Shown: positions 7,755 through 18,872, numbered from the stretch's first letter. The stretch is DNA of 64,000 nt from Mycolicibacter sinensis (GCF_001667945.1 NZ_LZJK01000154.1:1-64000), one strand, 5' to 3'. Made by a program: numbers and translations. Notes: generated by a model not told the origin, from the sequence alone.

Positions 7755-9869
7755 TTACCCGCAGCCGGCCGTCGCCAGCAGCCAGGCGTATTGGAACGCG
7801 ATCTCCTTCCAGCGTTCGTAGCGCCCGGAGATGCCGCCGTGGCCGGCGTTCATCTGCGTCTTGAGCAGCACCGGATTGGCGTCGGTCTTGGTTTGCCGCA
7901 GCGCCGCAACCCACTTCGCCGGCTCGACGTAATACACCCGAGTGTCGTGCAGCGACGTCATCGCCAGGATCGGCGGGTAGTCCCGGGCGGTGATGTTCTC
8001 ATAGGGCGAGTAGGACTTCATGTAGAAGTAGACGTCTTTGTCGTCCAACGGGTTTCCCCACTCGTCCCACTCGGTGACGGTCAACGGCAGCGACGGGTCC
8101 AGGATGGTGGTCAGCGGATCGACGAACGGAACTTGGGCCACCACGCCGGCGAACAGTTCCGGTGCCACGTTGGTAGCCGCGCCGACTAACAGCCCCCCGG
8201 CGCTGCCGCCCATCGCCACCAGATGCGCCGGCTTGCAGACGCCAGCCCCGATCAGATGCCGGCCCGCCGCCACGAAGTCGGTGAAGCTGTTCTTCTTCTC
8301 CAGCAGCTTGCCGTGCTCGTACCACGGCCGGCCCAGCTCGCCGCCGCCGCGGACATGCGCGACGGCGAACACCATGCCCCGGTCCAGCAGGGACAGTCGG
8401 GCGATCGAGAACTGCGGGTCCTCGCACATCTCATAGGCACCGTAGCCGTAAAGCAGTGCGGGAGCAGGCAATTCAATACCGGCCCGGTGCACGACCGACA
8501 CCGGGACTCGGGTGCCATCCTCGGCATAGGCCCAGTCCCGGTACTCGACGTAGTCTTCTCGGCGGTATTCGCCGAGCACCGGCTGCTCCCGCAGCAAGGT
8601 GCGTTCGCCGGTCGCGAAGTCGATGTCATAGATCCGCACCGGGGTGATGAACGAGGTGGTGCCGACCCGGAGTTTCGGGCCATCCCAGTTCGGGTTGGCC
8701 CCCAGGCCCGACGAAGCCAGTTCGGTATCGAAGGTGATCTCCTGCGGCGGCAGGTACTCGCCGTCGCTGCCGATCGGCCACAGCTGAAGGCGCGGCAGCC
8801 CCTCGGCTCGGTAGCCGACGACGAGGTGGTGCGCGAAGGCGTCCACCGAATCGAGCCGCACATCATCACGTCCGGCGATCAGAATCTGCTGCGCAGACGG
8901 GTCGTCCACCGGGGCCTGCGCCAGGGTGAAGTTGATCGCACCATCGTTGTGCAGGATGAGAAACCGGTCCCGGCCGTCGAGGATGGCGTGCTCCACCGAG
9001 TACTCAACGCCTTCGCGGCGGGGCAGCACCACGGTGAACGGCGCCTGCGGGTCGGCCGCGTCGGCGTAGCGGACCTCGGAGGTGATCGACGATCCCGCCG
9101 CGATCAGCACATAGGCGTCGCTGCGGGTACGCCCCACCGACAGCCAGAACCGTTCGTCGGTCTCGTGGTAGACCTGCTCGGCGGGTTGGCCGGCGCCGAT
9201 CCGGTAGCGCCACACGGTGTCCGGGCGCCAGGCCGCGTCGACGGTGACGTAGTAGACCGTGCGGTTATCGGTCGCCCAGGTGACTCCGGCGCCGATTCCG
9301 GTGATCTCGTCGGGCAACAGCTCACCGGTGCGCAGGTCGGAGAACCGCAGCGTGTACCGCTCGTCACCGACGACGTCGACGGAGTAGGCCAAGATGTTGC
9401 CGTCCGGGCTGACGCTGGCGGCGCCGAGCGCGAAGAAGTCATGGCCCTGCGCCTCGGCGTTCTGATCCAGCAGCACTTGCTCGCCGGGGATCTCGGTGGC
9501 CTCATCGAGCAGGGGCGGGTCCCAGTCGTCGGGAGACCGGACGGGACAGCGGCATTGGACGCCGTACTGCTTTCCCTCGAAGGTGCGCCCGTAGTACCAC
9601 CAGTCGCCACGGCGGGCGGGCACCGACAGGTCGGTCTCCTTGGTGCGGGCCTTGATCTCGCCGAAGATGCTCTGCCGCAACGGTTCCAGGTGCGCTGTCG
9701 CCGCGTCGGTGTAAGCGTTCTCGGCTTCTAGGTGAGCGAGCACCGCCGGGTCGGACTTGTCACGCAGCCATTCATAGGGGTCGACGAAGACATCCCCATG
9801 GTGGGCACGGGTGGTTTCCACCCGCTTGGCCGAAGGGGGATCCGGCAGCGTCTGCGTGACGTCGGTCAT
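7755..9869 (-). CDS. ptrB: Oligopeptidase B (S9 family serine peptidase)
   Basis: The protein is 704 residues, full length for the family. An N-terminal seven-bladed propeller (about 70-420) precedes the alpha/beta-hydrolase domain. The catalytic triad is Ser556 (GGSAGG), Asp642 (LHDTRV) and His677 (NAGHGG). The acidic residues that favour cleavage after Arg or Lys lie in the catalytic domain. In M. tuberculosis the gene is split into ptrBa and ptrBb. Here it is one uninterrupted frame. Its ATG overlaps the purC stop by 4 bp (ATGA). Confidence 0.95.
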   Translation of the reverse strand: MTDVTQTLPDPPSAKRVETTRAHHGDVFVDPYEWLRDKSDPAVLAHLEAENAYTDAATAHLEPLRQSIFGEIKARTKETDLSVPARRGDWWYYGRTFEGKQYGVQCRCPVRSPDDWDPPLLDEATEIPGEQVLLDQNAEAQGHDFFALGAASVSPDGNILAYSVDVVGDERYTLRFSDLRTGELLPDEITGIGAGVTWATDNRTVYYVTVDAAWRPDTVWRYRIGAGQPAEQVYHETDERFWLSVGRTRSDAYVLIAAGSSITSEVRYADAADPQAPFTVVLPRREGVEYSVEHAILDGRDRFLILHNDGAINFTLAQAPVDDPSAQQILIAGRDDVRLDSVDAFAHHLVVGYRAEGLPRLQLWPIGSDGEYLPPQEITFDTELASSGLGANPNWDGPKLRVGTTSFITPVRIYDIDFATGERTLLREQPVLGEYRREDYVEYRDWAYAEDGTRVPVSVVHRAGIELPAPALLYGYGAYEMCEDPQFSIARLSLLDRGMVFAVAHVRGGGELGRPWYEHGKLLEKKNSFTDFVAAGRHLIGAGVCKPAHLVAMGGSAGGLLVGAATNVAPELFAGVVAQVPFVDPLTTILDPSLPLTVTEWDEWGNPLDDKDVYFYMKSYSPYENITARDYPPILAMTSLHDTRVYYVEPAKWVAALRQTKTDANPVLLKTQMNAGHGGISGRYERWKEIAFQYAWLLATAGCG

Positions 9870-10762
9870 GCCCCGGGGCCGACCCAGTCATCGAAGGACA
9901 GACCGGAGATTCGTTCATAGGCCTCGACATAACGGGCACGGGTGGCATCGATGACGTCGTCCGGCAGCGGCGGGGGCGGTTGGCTACCGGCCCGATCCCA
10001 GCCGGATTCCGGGCCGGTAAGCCAGTTGCGCACGAACTGCTTGTCGAAGCTCTCCTGCACGACCCCGGCCTGATAGTGGTCGGCCGGCCAGTACCGCGAC
10101 GAGTCGGGGGTGAACACCTCATCGGCCAGCACCAGATTGTCGTGTTCGTCGAGGCCGAACTCGAACTTGGTGTCGGCGATGATGATTCCCTTCCTCAGGG
10201 CGTGGTCGGCCGCCTGCACATAGGTCTGCATGGTGCGGTCGCGCAGCTGGCCGGCCCGTACCGGTCCGACCAGCTCGATCACCTGCGCGAACGAGATGTT
10301 CTCGTCGTGTTCGCCGATCTCGGCCTTGGTGGCCGGGGTGAACAGCGGGTTGGCGAACTTGCTGGCCTCCACCAGGCCCGGCGGCAGCGGGATGCCGCAT
10401 ACCGAGCCGCTGCGCTGGTAGTCCAGCAGGCCCGAGCCGGTCAGGTAGCCGCGCGCCACGCACTCGATCGGCATCATCTGCAGCTGGCGCACCACCAGCG
10501 CCCGGCCCAGCACCTCCTCGGGGATACGCGGGTCATCGGGGGGGCCGGCCAGGTGGTTGGGCGCATCGACCAGGTCGAAGAAGAAGACGCTCATCGCGGT
10601 CAGGATGCGGCCCTTGTCCGGGATCTGGCTGTCCAGGATGTAGTCGAACGCCGAGATCCGGTCGGTGGCGACGAACAACAGGTGCTTGTCGTCGATCCGA
10701 TACAGTTCGCGGACTTTGCCGCTGGCCAGGTGCTGGTAATCGGAGAGCGCGGGACGCGACAT
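9866..10762 (-). CDS. purC: SAICAR synthetase PurC
   Basis: PurC joins aspartate to CAIR in the eighth step of purine synthesis, using ATP. The 298-residue protein shows the family motifs: SGKVRELY near the N-terminus (ATP loop), [11 protein letters not shown], and the C-terminal DTKFEFGLD with the second signature. The start [10 protein letters not shown] is typical. It is cytoplasmic. Coupled to ptrB downstream by a 4-bp overlap, and 41 bp from the divergent membrane-protein gene. Confidence 0.97.
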   Translation of the reverse strand: MSRPALSDYQHLASGKVRELYRIDDKHLLFVATDRISAFDYILDSQIPDKGRILTAMSVFFFDLVDAPNHLAGPPDDPRIPEEVLGRALVVRQLQMMPIECVARGYLTGSGLLDYQRSGSVCGIPLPPGLVEASKFANPLFTPATKAEIGEHDENISFAQVIELVGPVRAGQLRDRTMQTYVQAADHALRKGIIIADTKFEFGLDEHDNLVLADEVFTPDSSRYWPADHYQAGVVQESFDKQFVRNWLTGPESGWDRAGSQPPPPLPDDVIDATRARYVEAYERISGLSFDDWVGPGA

Positions 10763-10803
10763 CTGGCCAGCCTAACCGCTGGTCGTGTGCTGGGATCAAC
10801 GAC

Positions 10804-11430
10804 ATGACTTCCCGGTTGCTGCCCTACGCCACTACCCCCGGCCGCCTGTTGGCCCAACTGTTCAGCGACGCCGTCGTCGCGGCATGGACCTTCCTGTGGG
10901 TGCTGGTGGCCCTCGCGGTGCACGGGGCGGTGGCCGCCATCGCCGGAGTCGGGCGGCAGTTCGAGCGGGGCGCCAACGGGGTGGCCGAGAGCCTGGCCTC
11001 GGCCGGGCACAGCGCCGATCGCATACCGCTGGTGGGCGATGCGGTGAGCAAGCCACTCACGGCTGCCGGGGAAGCGGCGGTCGACATCGCCGGTGCCGGC
11101 CACAGCCTGGACACCACCGCCGGCTGGCTGGCCTACCTACTGGCGATCGCGGTCGCCGCACCGCCGATCCTGGCGGTGGCGATGCCCTGGCTGACCTTGC
11201 GGCTGCGGTTCTTTCTGCGCAAGCGGGCGGTGCTGACACTGGCCGCGACCCCGGCCGGTGAACAGCTGTTGGCGTTGCGGGCGCTGACCAACCGGCCGCT
11301 GGGTAACCTCACCGCGGTCAGTCCCGATCCGGTCGGGGCGTGGCGGCACGCCGACCCGGCCGTGATCGGCGGTCTGGCCGCCCTCGAGTTGCGCTCGGCG
11401 GGCCTGGCCCGGCGCGCCCCTGCGCGATAG
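10804..11430 (+). CDS. Conserved membrane protein of unknown function
   Basis: The protein is 208 residues with two clear hydrophobic segments: AAWTFLWVLVALAVHGAVAA near residue 30 and YLLAIAVAAPPILAVAMPWL near residue 120. Between them lies an Ala/Gly-rich helical region, probably on one side of the membrane. It is the position equivalent of Rv0779c next to purC. No domain was recognised. Its last 113 bp overlap the 3' end of the opposing TDT transporter gene. Both frames look genuine in their upstream parts. Confidence 0.72.
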   Translation: MTSRLLPYATTPGRLLAQLFSDAVVAAWTFLWVLVALAVHGAVAAIAGVGRQFERGANGVAESLASAGHSADRIPLVGDAVSKPLTAAGEAAVDIAGAGHSLDTTAGWLAYLLAIAVAAPPILAVAMPWLTLRLRFFLRKRAVLTLAATPAGEQLLALRALTNRPLGNLTAVSPDPVGAWRHADPAVIGGLAALELRSAGLARRAPAR

Positions 11431-12391
11431 CCGCGCGGGAGAGTTCGCGCCGGAACCGCAGCAGCCCGGCGACCACCACGATCACCCAGGCCGTCAACGC
11501 ATTCCAGAAGAACACCAGCGCCACCGTGTTCAGCGCAGGCATCCGGAGTTCGGCGGACATCGCGCCGGTGGCCACCGAGTACATCCCCAACGGGAAGACC
11601 AGAGCCCACCACGCGCCGGTGAGTTGCAGCACCGCCGGACGCCGGTTGACCCGGTGCAGCACGAAGTAGATCAGCGGCGGAATCCATCCGCTGGCTGCCA
11701 CCCACGTCACGATCGTGACCGCACGCACCGGCCCGCCCAGCCAATCCGCTGTCACCGCGTGGATGGTGTCGCCGGCCAGGGTGGCGATCGCCAACGCCCC
11801 CATCAGGATCCAGTCGTCGGGCGCGAACCCCTCGCGGTCCTGGCGTTCGACGGCGGTGCGCCACAAGATCAGCCAGGCCATCACGGCGTAGATCGCGATC
11901 GCCAGCAACCACGCCGCCACCGCCGCAGGCGCCCACCCGCGATCACCGGTGTGCCGGGCGACCTGCGCGGCGACGATAGCCAGCCCCGACGTCCCGACGC
12001 TGGCCAACTCCCAGGCCCCGTGGGCATGGCCGCGCAACGGGACCAGCCCGCGTGCAACCATGTTGCGGCCGGTCAGGATGGCCAGCGCCAGCCATGCCGT
12101 CAGCGCCACTACGCCCAGCCCGCGCGCCACCACCGGGTGGGCGACCAGCCGGGAATCCAGGACGGCGCACGCGGCCACGAAGGTGAACAGCCGCAGCGTC
12201 ACGTCGGGGTCGCGAAGATCCCAGCGCGGGGCGGCGCGCACGGCGGCCGGCGTGAGGACCACCAGCACGACGGTGGCCAGCACCCCCAAAGTGTCCGAGA
12301 GCCAACGATAGTGGTGGTCACGCGCGGCGATCGAGAGTATGCCGGTGGCCATCACGACCGCGAACGCGTCCGGTGCCGGCAACCTGGTCAC
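11318..12391 (-). CDS. TDT-family (tellurite-resistance/C4-dicarboxylate, SLAC1-like) transporter
   Basis: Starting at GTG 12391 gives a 357-residue protein with about ten hydrophobic helices. It contains the family signature near the N-terminus ([13 protein letters not shown]) and the segment [15 protein letters not shown] that is typical of the TDT fold. The GTG overlaps the cyp126 stop by 4 bp (GTGA). A longer start at 12448 would overlap cyp126 by 61 bp and is less likely. The transported ion is unknown. The last 30-40 residues are Arg/Pro-rich and lie over the opposing gene, so the true C-terminus may be poorly constrained. Confidence 0.85.
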   Translation of the reverse strand: MTRLPAPDAFAVVMATGILSIAARDHHYRWLSDTLGVLATVVLVVLTPAAVRAAPRWDLRDPDVTLRLFTFVAACAVLDSRLVAHPVVARGLGVVALTAWLALAILTGRNMVARGLVPLRGHAHGAWELASVGTSGLAIVAAQVARHTGDRGWAPAAVAAWLLAIAIYAVMAWLILWRTAVERQDREGFAPDDWILMGALAIATLAGDTIHAVTADWLGGPVRAVTIVTWVAASGWIPPLIYFVLHRVNRRPAVLQLTGAWWALVFPLGMYSVATGAMSAELRMPALNTVALVFFWNALTAWVIVVVAGLLRFRRELSRAAIAQGRAGPGPPSATRGRPDRRSRPGRRAATPRPDRD

Positions 12392-13611
12392 GGCCGCAGT
12401 TCCACCATCATGTGGCGCATGCCGGTGTGCCGGTTGCTCCGGGTCCATTCCACCGGTGCCACCACCGCCACCTCGCCGAACCGGCTCAGCAGCTCCTCGT
12501 AGAGCACCCGCATCTCCAGGCGGGCCAGATGCGCCCCCAGGCAGAAATGCGATCCATGACCGAACCCGATGTGGGGATTGGGTTTTCGGGTCACATCGAA
12601 CTCATCGGCCCGGTCGAAGACGGCCGGATCGCGATTCGCCGAGCCCTCCCACACCAGTACCTTCTGGCCGGCTTGGATGATCTTGCCGCCCAGCACCGCC
12701 CGCCGGGTGGCCGTGCGCCGCTTCGACGGGGACGGTGAGGTCCAGCGGATGATCTCCTCGATGGCGGTGGGCAGCAGACCGAAATCGCCACGCAGCGCAT
12801 GCCATTGGTCGGGGTGCTGAGCCAGCGCCAGCAGGCCGCCGGCGAGGGCGTTGCGGGTGGTCTCCGCGCCGGCGCTGAACAGCAGCTGGAAGAACAGATA
12901 CACCTCCAGGTCGGTGAGCTGCGGGTCAGCAGAGTTGGCCACCACCGACAGCATGTCCTCGCTCGGCGCGGCCCGTTTGGCCGCGATGAGTTCTCGGCCG
13001 TAGGTGTAGACCGGGTTGTCGGCGTCCGAGCTCGACAGTCGGGGAACCACGGCCGCGCGCGAACCGCGGAAGTCGAAGCTGGGCTCGATCGCCTCGAACA
13101 ACCAGTGCCGGTCGGCTTCGGGCACACCGAGCAGGATGCAGATCATCTGCATCGGCAGCTCGGCGGCGACCTCGACCAGGAAGTCGAACGGCACGCCCGG
13201 CTCAACCGCGTCCAGCAGCAGCCGCGCACGACACCGCAGATCCTCTTCCACGCGGCGGATCATCCGCGGCGTCAGACCCGAGCTGACCAGCCGGCGGACC
13301 TCGGCGTGCCCGGGGTCGTCCATCATGTTGAGCAGCCGGCCGGCGATCGGCAGGTCTTGCAGCACCGTGCCGCCGAATGGTCTGGAACCGCCGGTCACCG
13401 AGGAGTAGGTCTGGTTATCGCGCAGGACTTCGAGGGTTTGGGCGTGGCTGGCCACCGACCAGAAGCCCTGGGCGTCTGGGGTGTGCGCGGTGGGCTCGTG
13501 CCAGTACACCGGCGCGAATTGGCGGTGCAGCGCGAACAGCTCGTGCGGGAAGCCGCTCGCGAAGTTGTCCAGATCGGTGAAGTCGATCGTCGCGAGCTGC
13601 TGGACGCTCAT
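12388..13611 (-). CDS. cyp126: Cytochrome P450 CYP126
   Basis: The protein is 407 residues. P450 marks are the I-helix oxygen-binding motif AGAETTRN, the ExxR helix (EEIIRW region followed by the R of the K-helix) and the heme-thiolate loop [10 protein letters not shown]. The sequence follows CYP126 of M. tuberculosis (Rv0778) closely along its length as recalled, and the neighbours purC and purB agree. The physiological substrate of CYP126 is unsettled. It lies 6 bp downstream of purB on the same strand and is coupled to the TDT transporter. Confidence 0.93.
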   Translation of the reverse strand: MSVQQLATIDFTDLDNFASGFPHELFALHRQFAPVYWHEPTAHTPDAQGFWSVASHAQTLEVLRDNQTYSSVTGGSRPFGGTVLQDLPIAGRLLNMMDDPGHAEVRRLVSSGLTPRMIRRVEEDLRCRARLLLDAVEPGVPFDFLVEVAAELPMQMICILLGVPEADRHWLFEAIEPSFDFRGSRAAVVPRLSSSDADNPVYTYGRELIAAKRAAPSEDMLSVVANSADPQLTDLEVYLFFQLLFSAGAETTRNALAGGLLALAQHPDQWHALRGDFGLLPTAIEEIIRWTSPSPSKRRTATRRAVLGGKIIQAGQKVLVWEGSANRDPAVFDRADEFDVTRKPNPHIGFGHGSHFCLGAHLARLEMRVLYEELLSRFGEVAVVAPVEWTRSNRHTGMRHMMVELRP

Positions 13612-13617
13612 CGCCGG

Positions 13618-15036
13618 TTAGAGAATCGCGCCCGGGGTGTAGGCGGCCGCCTCGGGATACCGCTCGGCCAGTTCGCTCACCGCGGCCGCGACCTGGTCGA
13701 CCTGGTCGGCGGCCGCGCCGGTGAACGCCTGCCGGTCGGCGATGGCGGCCTCCAGCGCGGCCCGGTCCAGCGGCAGCCGCTCGTCGGCGGCCAGCCGGTC
13801 CAGCAGGTCGGGTTCGGCGCCGCGTTCGCGCATCGCCAGGGCGACGGCGACCGCATGTTCCTTGATCACCTCGTGGGCGGCTTCGCGGCCCATGCCGGCA
13901 CGCACCGCGGCGATCAGCACCTTGGTGGTGGCCAAAAACGGCAGGTAGCGGTCCAGTTCGCGGGTGATCACCGCCGGGTAGGCGCCGAACTCGTCGAGCA
14001 CGGTCAGAAACGTCTCGGTCTGTCCGTCGAGGGCGAAGAACGCATCCGGCAGCGCGACGCGGCGCACCACCGAGCAGAACACGTCGCCCTCGTTCCACTG
14101 GGCACCGGCCAGCTCGGCGGCCATCGACGCGTAGCCGCGCAGCACCACCTGCAGGCCGTTGACCCGTTCGCAGCTGCGGGTGTTCATCTTGTGCGGCATC
14201 GCCGAGGAGCCCACCTGGCCGGGTGCGAAGCCTTCGGTGACCAGTTCGTGTCCGGCCATCAAGCGGATGGTGTGGGCCAGCGAGGACGGGCCGGCGCCGA
14301 GTTGCACCAGGGCGGAGACGACGTCGTGGTCCAGCGAGCGGGGGTAGACCTGACCGACGCTGGTGAAAACATTTGAGAAGCCCAGAAATTCGGCGACCCG
14401 CCGTTCCAGCTCGGCCAGTTTGGCGGTGTCGCCGTCGAACAGGTCCAGCATGTCCTGAGCGGTGCCCATCGGCCCCTTGATGCCGCGCAGCGGGTAGCGG
14501 TCGATCAGTTCGCGCACCCTGCTCAGCGCCAGCAGCGTTTCCTCGGCGGCCGAGGCGAACCGCTTGCCCAGCGTGGTGGCCTGCGCGGCGACGTTGTGGC
14601 TGCGTCCGGCCATCACCAGCTCGCGGTAGGCCACCGCGTGCCGGGCCAGGCGGGCCGCCACCGCCACCCCGTGGTCGTGCACCAGCTGCAGCGACTGGCG
14701 GATCTGCAGCTGTTCGACGTTCTCGGTCAGGTCGCGGCTGGTCATCCCCTTGTGCACGTGCTCGTGGCCGGCCAGCGCATTGAACTCCTCGATGCGGGCC
14801 TTCACGTCGTGGCGGGTGACCCGCTCACGCGCGGCGATCGACGCCAGGTCGACGTCTTCGAGGACGGCTTCGTAGTCGGCGATCGCCTGTGCGGGCACGG
14901 GCACACCCAGTTCGGCCTGGGCGCGCAGCACCGCCAGCCACAGCCGGCGTTCGGCGACGATCTTGGCTTCGGGCGACCAGATGTCGGTCATCGCGGTGCT
15001 GGCGTAGCGAGTCGCCAGGACGTTGGGGATGCTCAC
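13618..15036 (-). CDS. purB: Adenylosuccinate lyase PurB
   Basis: PurB cleaves SAICAR and adenylosuccinate, releasing fumarate, in purine and AMP synthesis. From GTG 15036 the protein is 472 residues starting MSIPNVLATRY. The fumarase/lyase superfamily signature GSSAMPHKMN, with the flexible loop that carries the catalytic serine, is present, as are the SHNVAAQATT and TSRDLTEN regions. A TTG two codons upstream is less likely. Cytoplasmic. Followed 6 bp later by cyp126. Confidence 0.97.
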   Translation of the reverse strand: MSIPNVLATRYASTAMTDIWSPEAKIVAERRLWLAVLRAQAELGVPVPAQAIADYEAVLEDVDLASIAARERVTRHDVKARIEEFNALAGHEHVHKGMTSRDLTENVEQLQIRQSLQLVHDHGVAVAARLARHAVAYRELVMAGRSHNVAAQATTLGKRFASAAEETLLALSRVRELIDRYPLRGIKGPMGTAQDMLDLFDGDTAKLAELERRVAEFLGFSNVFTSVGQVYPRSLDHDVVSALVQLGAGPSSLAHTIRLMAGHELVTEGFAPGQVGSSAMPHKMNTRSCERVNGLQVVLRGYASMAAELAGAQWNEGDVFCSVVRRVALPDAFFALDGQTETFLTVLDEFGAYPAVITRELDRYLPFLATTKVLIAAVRAGMGREAAHEVIKEHAVAVALAMRERGAEPDLLDRLAADERLPLDRAALEAAIADRQAFTGAAADQVDQVAAAVSELAERYPEAAAYTPGAIL

Positions 15037-15047
15037 GGGCAATCAGC

Positions 15048-16469
15048 CTAGAGCGCGTGCAGGATGTCCTCGACCCGGTCCTTGGCGTCGCCGAACAACA
15101 TGGCCGAGTTCTGCCGGAAGAACAGCGGGTTCTGCACGCCGGCGTAGCCGGATGCCATGGAGCGCTTGAAGACGATCACGTTGTCGGCTTCCCAGACGGT
15201 CAGCACCGGCATACCCGCGATCGGGCTGGACGGGTCTTCGGCGGCAGCGGGGTTGACGGTGTCGTTGGCGCCGATCACCAGGACGACGGACGTGTCGTCG
15301 AAGTCATCGTTGATCTCGTCCATCTCCAGCACGATGTCGTAGGGCACCTTGGCCTCGGCCAGCAGCACATTCATGTGGCCGGGCAACCGGCCGGCGACCG
15401 GGTGGATGCCGAAGCGCACGTTGATGCCGCGCTCGCGCAGTTTGCGGGTGAGTTCGGCGACACCGTACTGGGCCTGCGCGACGGCCATCCCGTAGCCCGG
15501 GGTGATGATCACCGAGTCGGCGCCGGCCAGCAGCTCGGCGACCCCTTCGGCGGTGATCTCGCGGTGCTCGCCGTAGTCCTTGTCGTCCGAGGGGCCGGCC
15601 TCGATCCCGAACCCGCCGGCGATCACCGAGATGAACGACCGGTTCATCGCCTTGCACATGATGTAGGACAGGTAGGCACCCGAGGAGCCGACCAGCGCGC
15701 CGGTGATGATCAGCAGGTCGTTGGAGAGCAGGAAGCCCGACGCCGCCGCGGCCCAACCGGAGTAGCTGTTGAGCATCGAGACCACCACCGGCATGTCGCC
15801 GCCGCCGATGGAGGCCACCAGGTGCCAGCCCAGCGCCAGCGCCAGCACGGTGACCACGATCAGCAGCCACAGCTGCGGTGAGTACACGAACCACACCGTC
15901 AGCGCGACGAACGCCACCACGGCGCCGACGTTGAGGAAGTTCTTGCCGGGCAGCATCAGCGGGTTGGACTTCATCCGCGCCGACAGCTTGAGGTTGGCCA
16001 CGATCGAACCGGTGAAGGTGACCGCACCGATGAACACCCCGATGAACACCTCGGCGGAGTGGATGCCGAACATCCCCGAGGCGGCCAGTTCCCGGGCCGC
16101 CGAACCACACGGGCGGTTCTCGACGTGCAGGTAGCCGTTCCAGCCGACCAGCACGGCGGCCAGACCGACGAAGGAGTGCAGCAGTGCGATCAGCTCGGGC
16201 ATGCCGGTCATCTCGACCACCTTCGCCCGCCACAGCCCGATCGCCGCGCCCACCACGGTGGCCCCGATCAACAATGCCAGCCCGACCGTCCCGATGCCGT
16301 GATGCACGGCCAAGGCAATCGTCGCTGCCAGCGCCACCGCCATGCCAACGATGCCGAAACTGTTGCCGGCCTTGGATGTTTCGTGCTTGCTCAGCCCGGC
16401 CAGCGCCAGGATGAACAACAGCGCCGCGACGATGTATGCCGCCGAGGCGGCGGTGTCAACAGAGAACAT
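15048..16469 (-). CDS. pntB: NAD(P) transhydrogenase subunit beta PntB
   Basis: PntB forms most of the proton channel and the NADP(H)-binding domain III of the membrane transhydrogenase, which makes NADPH from NADH using the proton gradient. The protein is 473 residues. About nine membrane segments fill residues 1-260. The C-terminal domain III has the NADP fingerprint [10 protein letters not shown], then [12 protein letters not shown] and ANDTVNPAA. It lies 42 bp after pntA on the same strand. It ends 11 bp before purB. Confidence 0.96.
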   Translation of the reverse strand: MFSVDTAASAAYIVAALLFILALAGLSKHETSKAGNSFGIVGMAVALAATIALAVHHGIGTVGLALLIGATVVGAAIGLWRAKVVEMTGMPELIALLHSFVGLAAVLVGWNGYLHVENRPCGSAARELAASGMFGIHSAEVFIGVFIGAVTFTGSIVANLKLSARMKSNPLMLPGKNFLNVGAVVAFVALTVWFVYSPQLWLLIVVTVLALALGWHLVASIGGGDMPVVVSMLNSYSGWAAAASGFLLSNDLLIITGALVGSSGAYLSYIMCKAMNRSFISVIAGGFGIEAGPSDDKDYGEHREITAEGVAELLAGADSVIITPGYGMAVAQAQYGVAELTRKLRERGINVRFGIHPVAGRLPGHMNVLLAEAKVPYDIVLEMDEINDDFDDTSVVLVIGANDTVNPAAAEDPSSPIAGMPVLTVWEADNVIVFKRSMASGYAGVQNPLFFRQNSAMLFGDAKDRVEDILHAL

Positions 16470-16511
16470 AAGCGGGGTCTACTCCAACTTTTCAGGCGTC
16501 TTGGGCAGGCT

Positions 16512-18035
16512 CTAGCTGCGGGAGAACATGGCCAGCATGCGGCGGGTCACCGCGAAACCACCGAAGATGTTGATGCTGGCCAGCAGGATCGCCGCGGCCG
16601 CCAGCGCCGTGATCGCCGGGTCGTCGTGGCCGATCTGCAGCAGCGCACCGACCACGATGATTCCCGAGATGGCATTGGTCACCGACATCAGCGGCGTGTG
16701 CAGCGCGTGGTGCACATGCCCGATCACGTAGTAGCCGATCACAATCGCCAGCGCGAACACCGTCAGGTGCACCTGCAACGCCGCGGGCGCCAATGCCACC
16801 AGCGCGAACAACACCGCCGCCGCCGAGACCACCAATCCCAGCCGGCGCGCGGGCGACATCGGCGCCTTCGACGCCGGCGCGGCCACCGGGACCTCGGCGG
16901 CCTTGGCCGGCGCGGCCGAGACCTGCACCGGCGGGGGCGGCCACGTCGATTCACCGTCGCGCACCACAGTCATCGACCGCTGCACCACGTCGTCGAAGTC
17001 GAGCACCAGCTGGCCGTCCTTGCCCGGCGTCATCAACTTCATCAGGTTGACCAGGTTGGTGCCGTAGAGCTGCGAGGCCTGCGCGGGCAGCCGCCCGGCG
17101 AGATCGGTGTAGCCGATGATCGTCACCCCGTTGTCGGTGACGATCGCCTGGTCGGCGACCGTGCCCTCGACGTTGCCGCCGTTGGCCGCGGCCATGTCCA
17201 CGATCACGCTGCCCGGCTTCATCGACGCCACCATCTCGGCAGTGATGATCCGCGGCGCGGGCTTACCCGGAATGAGCGCGGTGGTGATGATGATGTCGAC
17301 GTCTTTGCACTGCTCGGAATAGAGCTCCGCTTCCCGAGCCTTGTAGTCGTCGCCCATCTCCTTGGCGTAGCCGGTCGCCGAGACCTCCGCCTCGGGGTCC
17401 TCGATCGACAGGTATTCCCCGCCGAGCGATTTGACCTGGTCGGCCACCTCCGGACGCGGGTCGGTGGCGCGCACGATCGCCCCCAGGCTGCCGGCCGCAC
17501 CGATCGCGGCCAGCCCGGCCACCCCGGCACCGACCACCAGCACCTTGGCCGGCGGCACCTTGCCGGCGGCGGTCACCTGACCGGTGAAGAAGCGGCCGAA
17601 GACATGGGCGGCCTCCACCACGGCGCGGTAGCCGGCGATGTTGGCCATCGAGCTCAGCACGTCCAGTGACTGCGCCCGCGAAATCCGGGGCACCGCGTCC
17701 ATCGACAGCGCCGTGATCGGCCGGCGGGCCAGATCCTCCACCCGGTCCGGGTTGAGCGCCGGCGCCAGCAGGCTGATCAGCGTCGCGCCCGGCTTCATCC
17801 CGTCCAGCTGCTCGGTCGAGGGTGCGTTGACCCCGAAGACGATGTCAGCGGCGCGGGCGTCGCCGATGGTCGCGCCGGCGTCGACATACGCTTGGTCGGT
17901 GAACGACGACGCCTCACCGGCGCCGGCATCGACCACCACGTCGTAACCGAGCTTGGTCAACTGCGCGACCGTCGCCGGCGTCGCCGACACACGCGTCTCC
18001 CCGGGCTGCGCCTCGGATAGGACACCGATATTCAT
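16512..18035 (-). CDS. pntA: NAD(P) transhydrogenase subunit alpha PntA (PntAa and PntAb fused)
   Basis: The protein is 507 residues with two parts. Residues 1-370 form the soluble NAD(H)-binding domain I, with alanine-dehydrogenase-like motifs ([10 protein letters not shown] at the start, [15 protein letters not shown] in the Rossmann fold). After a Pro/Ala-rich linker (about 372-395) come about four hydrophobic helices of domain II, ending MFSRS. In M. tuberculosis the two parts are separate genes (pntAa, pntAb). Here they are one frame, as in enterobacteria. The start has a GGAGAG ribosome site. It forms an operon with pntB. Confidence 0.94.
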   Translation of the reverse strand: MNIGVLSEAQPGETRVSATPATVAQLTKLGYDVVVDAGAGEASSFTDQAYVDAGATIGDARAADIVFGVNAPSTEQLDGMKPGATLISLLAPALNPDRVEDLARRPITALSMDAVPRISRAQSLDVLSSMANIAGYRAVVEAAHVFGRFFTGQVTAAGKVPPAKVLVVGAGVAGLAAIGAAGSLGAIVRATDPRPEVADQVKSLGGEYLSIEDPEAEVSATGYAKEMGDDYKAREAELYSEQCKDVDIIITTALIPGKPAPRIITAEMVASMKPGSVIVDMAAANGGNVEGTVADQAIVTDNGVTIIGYTDLAGRLPAQASQLYGTNLVNLMKLMTPGKDGQLVLDFDDVVQRSMTVVRDGESTWPPPPVQVSAAPAKAAEVPVAAPASKAPMSPARRLGLVVSAAAVLFALVALAPAALQVHLTVFALAIVIGYYVIGHVHHALHTPLMSVTNAISGIIVVGALLQIGHDDPAITALAAAAILLASINIFGGFAVTRRMLAMFSRS

Positions 18036-18098
18036 GCCGTAGCTCTCCGCATTCGCTTCTCGTAGGCGTTTCTAGGCGTGTTGACACCCTCGGTTACC

Positions 18099-18117
18099 CG
18101 CCAGTAGCAAACTGGCG
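18099..18117. promoter_or_regulatory. Perfect 7-bp inverted repeat between TetR gene and pntA
   Basis: CGCCAGT and ACTGGCG flank a 5-nt AGCAA spacer. It lies 64 bp upstream of the pntA start and 36 bp after the TetR stop. It could be an operator for the upstream TetR protein, part of the pntAB promoter region, or a terminator stem. The sequence does not decide between these. Confidence 0.35.
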
Positions 18118-18152
18118 ACAAAGGGGTCGCCGCAGCATACCGTGTGAGCTTC

Positions 18153-18782
18153 TCAGGCTGACACGGCGCGTTGGTCCAACGGCGCGAGCAGGTCGATGAC
18201 ATCGATGACCGCCGCGCGGGCAACGGTCCGCGGGCCCTGGCGATCATCGACCAGGGCCGCCATCACCGCCCCGTCGACGAGGCAGACCAGGGCGTATGCC
18301 ATCTCCACCCGGGCGACCCGCCCGGAACGTTCGACGGCTTCGGTGACGGCGTCGGACCGCTGGTGCAGGATGCGGCGCTGGATTTCGCGCAGGGCGGGCT
18401 GCCGGGCGCAGATGATGGACCGCTCATACCGGGAGATGAGCTGCTCGGTGAGTTGCGGGCCGTTGCCCGGGTTCTCTTGCGACCCCACCAACAGATCCAC
18501 CAGCATGTCAGCGGTGGTCTCGGCGCTACGCCGCCGCCGCGACAGCCCGGCGATGCGGGCGCGCAACTGGGCGACCTCCAACATCCCGATATGTTCGACC
18601 GCACTGGCGATCAGGTCGTCCAGGGAGGAGAAGTAGTAGGTAGTCGACGCCAAGGGGAGACCTGCGCGCTGCGCCACCGCGCGGTGCCGCACCGCCTCGA
18701 ACCCGCCCTCACGTAAGAGCTCGGCGGCCGCGCTGATCAGCGCATACCGCCGGCGCTCCCCCTTGGGCGTGACCGCTGTCAT
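18153..18782 (-). CDS. TetR family transcriptional regulator
   Basis: The protein is 209 residues from ATG 18782. The N-terminal DNA-binding domain has the helix-turn-helix AVAQRAGLPLASTTYYF followed by SSLDDLI, as in TetR proteins. The C-terminal ligand domain is helical and less distinctive. It is divergent from the exported esterase gene, with 90 bp between starts, and upstream of pntAB on the same strand. It is the position equivalent of Rv0775. Control of the esterase gene or of itself is inferred from the layout only. Confidence 0.88.
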   Translation of the reverse strand: MTAVTPKGERRRYALISAAAELLREGGFEAVRHRAVAQRAGLPLASTTYYFSSLDDLIASAVEHIGMLEVAQLRARIAGLSRRRRSAETTADMLVDLLVGSQENPGNGPQLTEQLISRYERSIICARQPALREIQRRILHQRSDAVTEAVERSGRVARVEMAYALVCLVDGAVMAALVDDRQGPRTVARAAVIDVIDLLAPLDQRAVSA

Positions 18783-18872
18783 CACGCCTAGAGATGCTGC
18801 CAGCACAGCTATCGCCGCATCATGGGTTTCCGCCTTTTCGCACAAACGGCCCCCGCTGGCATGATGACCGCC

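Noticed and set aside
8223-9731. A 502-codon plus-strand frame
   Set aside because: It is antisense to ptrB.
10763-10803. CCAGC/GCTGG inverted repeat between purC and the divergent membrane-protein gene
   Set aside because: Five-base GC arms are expected often by chance in this DNA.
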